Shown one piece after another: positions 23,445 to 27,198 of a DNA stretch of 27,198 bases. Below the pieces are notes generated by a model. The model was given only the letters and a program-made list of their open reading frames with translations, had not been told where the DNA came from and did no database searches. Every line of letters begins with the position of its first letter. Position 1 is the stretch's first letter. Source of the DNA: Pelobacter sp. UBA6812 (GTDB lineage Bacteria > Desulfobacterota > Desulfuromonadia > Desulfuromonadales > Syntrophotaleaceae); the NCBI GenBank assembly GCA_002452265.1, contig DKEW01000067.1, positions 381 through 27,578 of the forward strand, given 5' to 3'. A program made the position numbers and the translations under genes.

Positions 23445-24976
23445 GCTCTTTGCAACCGGGGAATTCGTGAAAGGATCATGACTTTTACCTTTGAGCGCCA
23501 TTCCTTATCGAGGCCAATGTAATACATGGCAACGGTCGACAAAACAAAGCTGGCGAATATCACAAGAGCAGACCAGTATAAGCCGTCAGGAAGTATCTTG
23601 TTGAAGACAAAAATTGGAACCGCAGTAACCAATACAATGGCCATTACGGGCACAGCCGTGCTCCTCAAAAAGGCAGTGACAGGCAACTCGATAAGCCGTT
23701 TAACCAGGTACAGCCGTACCCCAAACATCAGAATATTCGCCAGAATAGCAACAACGAACACACTATAGGCAGGGGCGCCCGTTGCTATAACCGCCCACGC
23801 GGTTAAAAATACCCCTATCTGAATGGTTCCGAGTATCAACTCGTAGCCTTTCATTTTGCCTGGTGCTCTGGCAGCAGCAGTCAAGGGCATGCTGACAGAC
23901 AGAATCAGTGCCTCAACTAACGCGAGTTGTGTAAAGAGTACGGCATCCAAAGGAACCGTGGTGAGCCAAATACCCAAAATAGATTCCATCTCGACAATCA
24001 TCGGTAAGGCAAATACCCATAGCAGAAAAAAGGTGATTTTCGAGCCACCAGAAATCAGCGCGAACATATCCTGCCTTTCATCAGCGGCATAGCTTTTTAT
24101 AATCGGCGGATACATGCTTACGTTAAAGTTGCCAGAGAAAATATTTACTTTGCTGGCAATTTGCACTGAAATAGCCCTCGCAGCAACCACAACTGGGCTG
24201 AATGACTGGTTCAACAAAAGGGTGACTGCGTGAGTTCGGGCTACAGTTGAAATTTGTCCAAACACCGTCCAGCCGGTAAACCCAACAATTTCGCGTAGCA
24301 ACGCTGAATCCCAATAAAATCTTCTAAGCTGACATTCATCATATCTCTTCAGACAGATTCCAATATACAGCACGGCATTAATAATGCCGACACACAACAC
24401 CAGAAGACCATATAATTCAAGCTTATCCCAAGTTATATACTGTAAAAGAAAAACCACACCCAACTTCATAAAAGCTTCGAGGATAGAAATATAGGCGTAT
24501 AGCTTCATATCTTCATGTGCCATGATGATGGCCATGAAGGGCGTCGTGAACACGCTTATCAAAAATGTTAAAGCGGCGTACTGATACAAAGCCTTTGCTG
24601 CTTCAAACCGGCCATCCGGCACTGCCAGTTGTGAATTTACAAACCAGAGCCCAACAGTTTCTAGGCCAACGAAGGCAATCAGGGCTACTGCACTGTATAA
24701 TGCCAGGTTTACCGAAAACGTTTTCTTCAGCCGCTCATCGTTTTTTTCGCCCAGTGCAAACGAGAAAAATCGTTGCGTAGCAGATGCCAGTGAGCCCGGC
24801 AAAAATGCACTCAGGGCAACCAGGCCGCCCACTGCACCATAGATGCCGTAATCTTCAACCCCCAGTTCATCAAGAACAATCCTGACGGTGTAGAGACTGA
24901 CGAATAGTATCAGGAGCTGGCGAAGGTAAAGCATCAGCGTGTTTTTTGCTATTCGTTTGTTTCTATCTGAGGTCAT
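23441..24976 (-). CDS. wzx: Lipid-linked oligosaccharide flippase (Wzx-like, MOP superfamily)
   Basis: 511-aa polytopic membrane protein with about 12-14 hydrophobic segments, opening NTLMLYLRQLLILFVSLYTV and RIVLDELGVEDYGIYGAVGGLVALSAFL, the standard start of polysaccharide-type MOP flippases. SLASATQRFFSFALGE and MAIIMAHEDMKLYAYISILEA are also family text. It would move undecaprenyl-linked repeat units across the inner membrane for polymerisation by Wzy. The ATG at 24976 is preferred to a GTG at 24988, with GTGGA nine bases upstream. It is the first gene of the long operon-like run; the long repeat-rich spacer upstream should contain its promoter, which I could not locate. Confidence 0.92.
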   Translation of the reverse strand: MTSDRNKRIAKNTLMLYLRQLLILFVSLYTVRIVLDELGVEDYGIYGAVGGLVALSAFLPGSLASATQRFFSFALGEKNDERLKKTFSVNLALYSAVALIAFVGLETVGLWFVNSQLAVPDGRFEAAKALYQYAALTFLISVFTTPFMAIIMAHEDMKLYAYISILEAFMKLGVVFLLQYITWDKLELYGLLVLCVGIINAVLYIGICLKRYDECQLRRFYWDSALLREIVGFTGWTVFGQISTVARTHAVTLLLNQSFSPVVVAARAISVQIASKVNIFSGNFNVSMYPPIIKSYAADERQDMFALISGGSKITFFLLWVFALPMIVEMESILGIWLTTVPLDAVLFTQLALVEALILSVSMPLTAAARAPGKMKGYELILGTIQIGVFLTAWAVIATGAPAYSVFVVAILANILMFGVRLYLVKRLIELPVTAFLRSTAVPVMAIVLVTAVPIFVFNKILPDGLYWSALVIFASFVLSTVAMYYIGLDKEWRSKVKVMILSRIPRLQRA

Positions 24977-25065
24977 GAATAGTTCCACACATAATGTCTA
25001 ACAGTTGGGAAAAAACCGCCTCTTCCGCAGAATCTGTGGGTAGAGGGTGGTAAATAATAGCTTAG

Positions 25066-25095
25066 TACGTAGTTGACTTGTTGACTTATCCCCAA
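25066..25095. repeat. RAYT-type dispersed element, inverted copy
   Basis: Reverse complement contains TTGGGG, AAGTCAACAAGTCA and CTACGT in the same order and spacing as 4929-4960, with one extra base near the start. It lies about 90 nt upstream of wzx. Confidence 0.6.
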
Positions 25096-25360
25096 GAACT
25101 TCCCCTTCACTATCGCCATCTTCAATTCAGAACAAGTTTATTCCTTACACCAGCACGGCAGAATGGATAGGGTCAAATGGATGAAATGGATGGGGTCAGG
25201 CTTCCAAGTTGCCAACTTGCTTATCTGCCTCATTTTACTTTCAGAGAAAAAGCTGAATCCAATAGACAACAAAATCCCCGCTTTATAGTTGAATCCAAAC
25301 CAAATGGCGGTCCCAACATGGAATTTGCCCCTAATCACTGATCACTACCTTATAGATTTC

Positions 25361-25413
25361 TCTGTGACCCTGTGGTGAATGCTTGTTTTTGATTTTCACC
25401 AGGCCTTCATCCG
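25361..25413. repeat. 53-nt direct repeat, copy 1
   Basis: Two mismatches against 25631-25683. It contains a 7-bp inverted repeat, TGGTGAA (25373-25379) with TTCACCA (25395-25401), and runs into a phased ATC array at 25409 and 25419. Confidence 0.8.
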
Positions 25414-25439
25414 TTGTTATCTGCGTTCAATTTGCGGCT
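25402..25439. repeat. 10-nt phased ATC repeat
   Basis: ATC units start at 25409 and 25419 with a degenerate third at 25429. It is the inverted counterpart of 2885-2921. Confidence 0.7.
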
Positions 25440-25630
25440 ATGAGATTAAGGCTCAACAGCTTTTTTGCCACAGATTTGCGCAGATAAAAACCAAACCAAA
25501 CTTTTGCCCTCTCACCACCCGCTCAGTACCTTCGCTAGAGACACAGAGAGCACAGAGGAAAACCAGGCTATCTTGCTCTGAACCCGTGCCCGCCGAAGTG
25601 ATCTCTGTTCTTGTGGGTCTCTCCGTGTCC

Positions 25631-25683
25631 TCTGTGACTCTGTGGTGAATGCTTGTTTTTGATTTTCACCAGGCCTTTATCCG
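25631..25683. repeat. 53-nt direct repeat, copy 2
   Basis: Same orientation as 25361-25413 and 270 nt away, with the same internal 7-bp inverted repeat. It is preceded by GTGTCCTCTGTG-type text common in these spacers. Confidence 0.8.
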
Positions 25684-25922
25684 CCGTTTCCGCGTCATCC
25701 GCGTTCCATTGTCTTTTACCGTTTGATCAAGGCCTACTGACGACCTCAAGCTTTCCCTTGTCACTAATGACCCACTGATCACTGCCCTATACATTTCTCT
25801 GTGGCGGTGCGCTCCACGCTTTTGGGGAATTGCCACAACTACCACACGCTACTGCCACGTAGAAAAAAGGCTCGCTAAATAGCACCCTTACCCTTAAGCA
25901 ATTATCCGACCAATTCGATCAT

Positions 25923-26897
25923 CTAATAGGCCGCTTTTTGATGCCAATCCCAAGCTGTCTTGAGAATCTCTGTAATATCAGTATATTTTGGCCGCCAGCC
26001 AAGTTCCTTTTTTGCCCGGGTGGCGTCGGCCACCAGAATAGGCGGATCGCCGGGGCGACGGTCGCATGACTCATATGGAATCTCCGCTCCGGTGACATGC
26101 TCGGCGGCATTGATGATCTCAAAAATGGAAAATCCCTGCCCGTTACCCAGGTTAAAACCAAAGGCCCCTTCCTTTTTGTCCATGTAGCCCAGTGCCAGAA
26201 GATGCGCCTGGCACAGATCGTTGATATGGATGTAATCGCGCACGCAGGTGCCGTCGGGGGTCGGGTAATCCTGCCCGAAGACTTTGAGCTTTTTAGCCGG
26301 ATCGAGGGCCGCTTTGAGCACGTTAGGGATCAGGTGCGTTTCGGGGTCGTGCGCTTCGCCGATCTGCCCGGAGGGGTCGGCACCGGCAGCATTAAAATAA
26401 CGCAGACTGACCGAGCGTAATCCGTAGGCAGCTGCATAATCGCGCAGCATGCGCTCGACCATCAGCTTGGTCTCGCCGTAGGGGTTGATCGGTGCCTGGG
26501 GGTGGCGTTCATCGATCCGATCGGACACGGGGTTGCCGAAGGTGGCGGCCGAGGAGGAAAACACGAAGCGCTTCACCCCGGCAGCACGCATGGCATCGAG
26601 CAGATGCAAGGTGCCGATGACGTTGTTGCGGTAGTATTTCGCCGGCTCGCTAACGGACTCGCCCACCAACGATTTGGCGGAAAAATGCATGACGGCATCG
26701 AAGCTGTTATCGGCGAACAGTTGCCGCAGTGCGGGCTCGTCAAGCAGATCCCCCACCACCAATTTGCCCCACTTGACCGCTTCACGATGACCGGTGGAGA
26801 GATTGTCAAAGGTTGTTACATTATGACCGGATTCGGTCAACATTTTGACCATGTGTGAGCCGATGTAACCTGCCCCGCCGCATACTAAAATATTCAT
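25923..26897 (-). CDS. galE: UDP-glucose 4-epimerase
   Basis: 324-aa extended SDR that interconverts UDP-glucose and UDP-galactose (or the N-acetyl forms). It starts MNILVCGGAGYIGSHMVKML (NAD-binding GxxGxxG), then FDNLSTGHREAV, MHFSAKSLVGESV, SSSAATFG (catalytic Ser), NPYGETKLMVERML (YxxxK) and YFNAAGADPSGQIGE. C-terminal RRPGDPPILVADATRAKKELGW is typical GalE. The ATG at 26897 is preferred to a TTG at 26903, with AAAGGA seven bases upstream. It is a single gene between repeat-rich spacers, separated from wzx by 946 nt, so it is probably transcribed on its own. It supplies galactose-type donors for the glycosyltransferases. Confidence 0.96.
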   Translation of the reverse strand: MNILVCGGAGYIGSHMVKMLTESGHNVTTFDNLSTGHREAVKWGKLVVGDLLDEPALRQLFADNSFDAVMHFSAKSLVGESVSEPAKYYRNNVIGTLHLLDAMRAAGVKRFVFSSSAATFGNPVSDRIDERHPQAPINPYGETKLMVERMLRDYAAAYGLRSVSLRYFNAAGADPSGQIGEAHDPETHLIPNVLKAALDPAKKLKVFGQDYPTPDGTCVRDYIHINDLCQAHLLALGYMDKKEGAFGFNLGNGQGFSIFEIINAAEHVTGAEIPYESCDRRPGDPPILVADATRAKKELGWRPKYTDITEILKTAWDWHQKAAY

Positions 26898-26966
26898 GAT
26901 CAAGTCCTTTCAGCAAGGGCTGAAAACCAACACCGCAAACACAGATCAAATTCTGTTAAATCATAA

Positions 26967-27076
26967 GCCGCAGATGCACGCAGATTTTCGCAGATCAAAT
27001 CAAAACCCTGAAAGCCAATATGTTAGTTCAGACCTTGCTTGGTTTTCATCTGCGTCAATCCGCTTTTATCTGCGGC
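26967..27076. repeat. Composite repeat unit 1: facing 10-nt phased arrays
   Basis: CAGAT units at 26971, 26981 and 26991 face ATCYGC units at 27048, 27058 and 27068. The outer ends GCCGCAGAT (26967-26975) and ATCTGCGGC (27068-27076) are perfect inverted repeats. The arrangement recurs directly downstream. Confidence 0.8.
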
Positions 27077-27103
27077 AAATAGCCCTTGATCGATGGTCCT
27101 AGC

Positions 27104-27198
27104 CACAGATGCACGCAGATTTTCGCAGATCGGTTCAACCCAAAAACCATAAGTCTGTTTGGCCTTTGCCTGGTTTCATCTGCGTCAATCCGCTTTTA
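27104..27198. repeat. Composite repeat unit 2 (runs off the window)
   Basis: Second copy of the unit at 26967-27076: CAGAT at 27106, 27116 and 27126, then ATCYGC at 27178 and 27188. The middle text differs between units. The window ends inside it. Confidence 0.8.

Larger units (their letters stand above)
24977..25922. other. Long gene-free repeat-rich spacer
   Basis: About 946 nt between galE and wzx with no credible gene. It holds a RAYT-type element (25066-25095), a 53-nt direct repeat (25361 and 25631), phased CAGAT words at 25471 and 25481, and 7-nt-phased CACTGAT text at 25333 and about 25755. Open frames within it consist of repeat text. Confidence 0.6.

Noticed and set aside
25379..25648. 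89-codon plus-strand frame in the galE-wzx spacer
   Set aside because: Overlaps the direct repeats and phased arrays; looks like translated repeat DNA.
24977..25922. JUMPstart/ops element upstream of the wzx run
   Set aside because: No GGCGGTAG-type ops sequence was found on the minus strand of this spacer.
26967..27198. CRISPR-like reading of the repeated CAGAT words
   Set aside because: Units are 10 nt with no 25-40 nt repeats, no uniform spacers and no cas genes.

Overview
The window looks like a bacterial surface-polysaccharide (O-antigen or capsule type) locus from a Gram-negative organism. Gene content (dTDP-rhamnose genes, Wzx/Wzy-type flippase and polymerase, a radical SAM/SPASM protein among glycosyltransferases, a RAYT transposase, HepT/MntA) and the many intergenic repeats built on ATCTGCG/ATCCGCG words resemble Desulfuromonadales-like (Geobacter/Pelobacter type) deltaproteobacteria. 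That placement is an inference; no rRNA or other phylogenetic marker is present.

Layout. All biosynthetic genes lie on the minus strand, so transcription runs from high to low coordinates. galE (26897-25923) stands alone between repeat-rich spacers. An operon-like run follows: wzx flippase, an SDR and a MenD-like ThDP enzyme (24976-20624); a deleted ISL3-family element (19987-20605); then a polysaccharide pyruvyl transferase-like protein, a GT2, a Wzy-like polymerase, a second GT2, a GT4, a thymidylate-kinase-like P-loop kinase, an alkaline-phosphatase-superfamily protein, a GT4, a radical SAM/SPASM protein and a GT4 (19868-8828). After a 350-nt spacer comes a tightly packed rfbB-rfbD-rfbA-rfbC set for dTDP-L-rhamnose (8477-5084). 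Next are a RAYT transposase (4908-3934), a MntA/HepT toxin-antitoxin pair (minus), a Phd/ParE pair (the only plus-strand genes) and a bifunctional manC/algA-type gene (1604-123).

How it works together. GalE, RfbABCD and ManC supply UDP-Gal, dTDP-rhamnose and GDP-mannose. The MenD-like/SDR pair may make or modify an unusual sugar or carboxylic substituent. Five glycosyltransferases assemble the repeat unit, the pyruvyl transferase-like protein may decorate it, Wzx flips it and Wzy polymerises it. No initiating phosphoglycosyltransferase, Wzz chain-length regulator, ABC exporter, manB or gmd is present, so the locus is either incomplete here or relies on genes elsewhere.

Most notable signals. 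(1) About a dozen short intergenic arrays share one grammar: ATCYGCGNNN decamers (either strand) repeated with exactly 10-nt spacing. (2) A 72-nt run of heptamer repeats of the intergenic kind sits in frame inside manC. (3) The ISL3 relic keeps both terminal inverted repeats and a 7/8-matching 8-bp target duplication but has lost the transposase N-terminus. (4) A MenD-like/SDR pair and a kinase/phosphatase/radical-SAM block are unusual cargo for a polysaccharide locus. No CRISPR array, tRNA or rRNA was seen.
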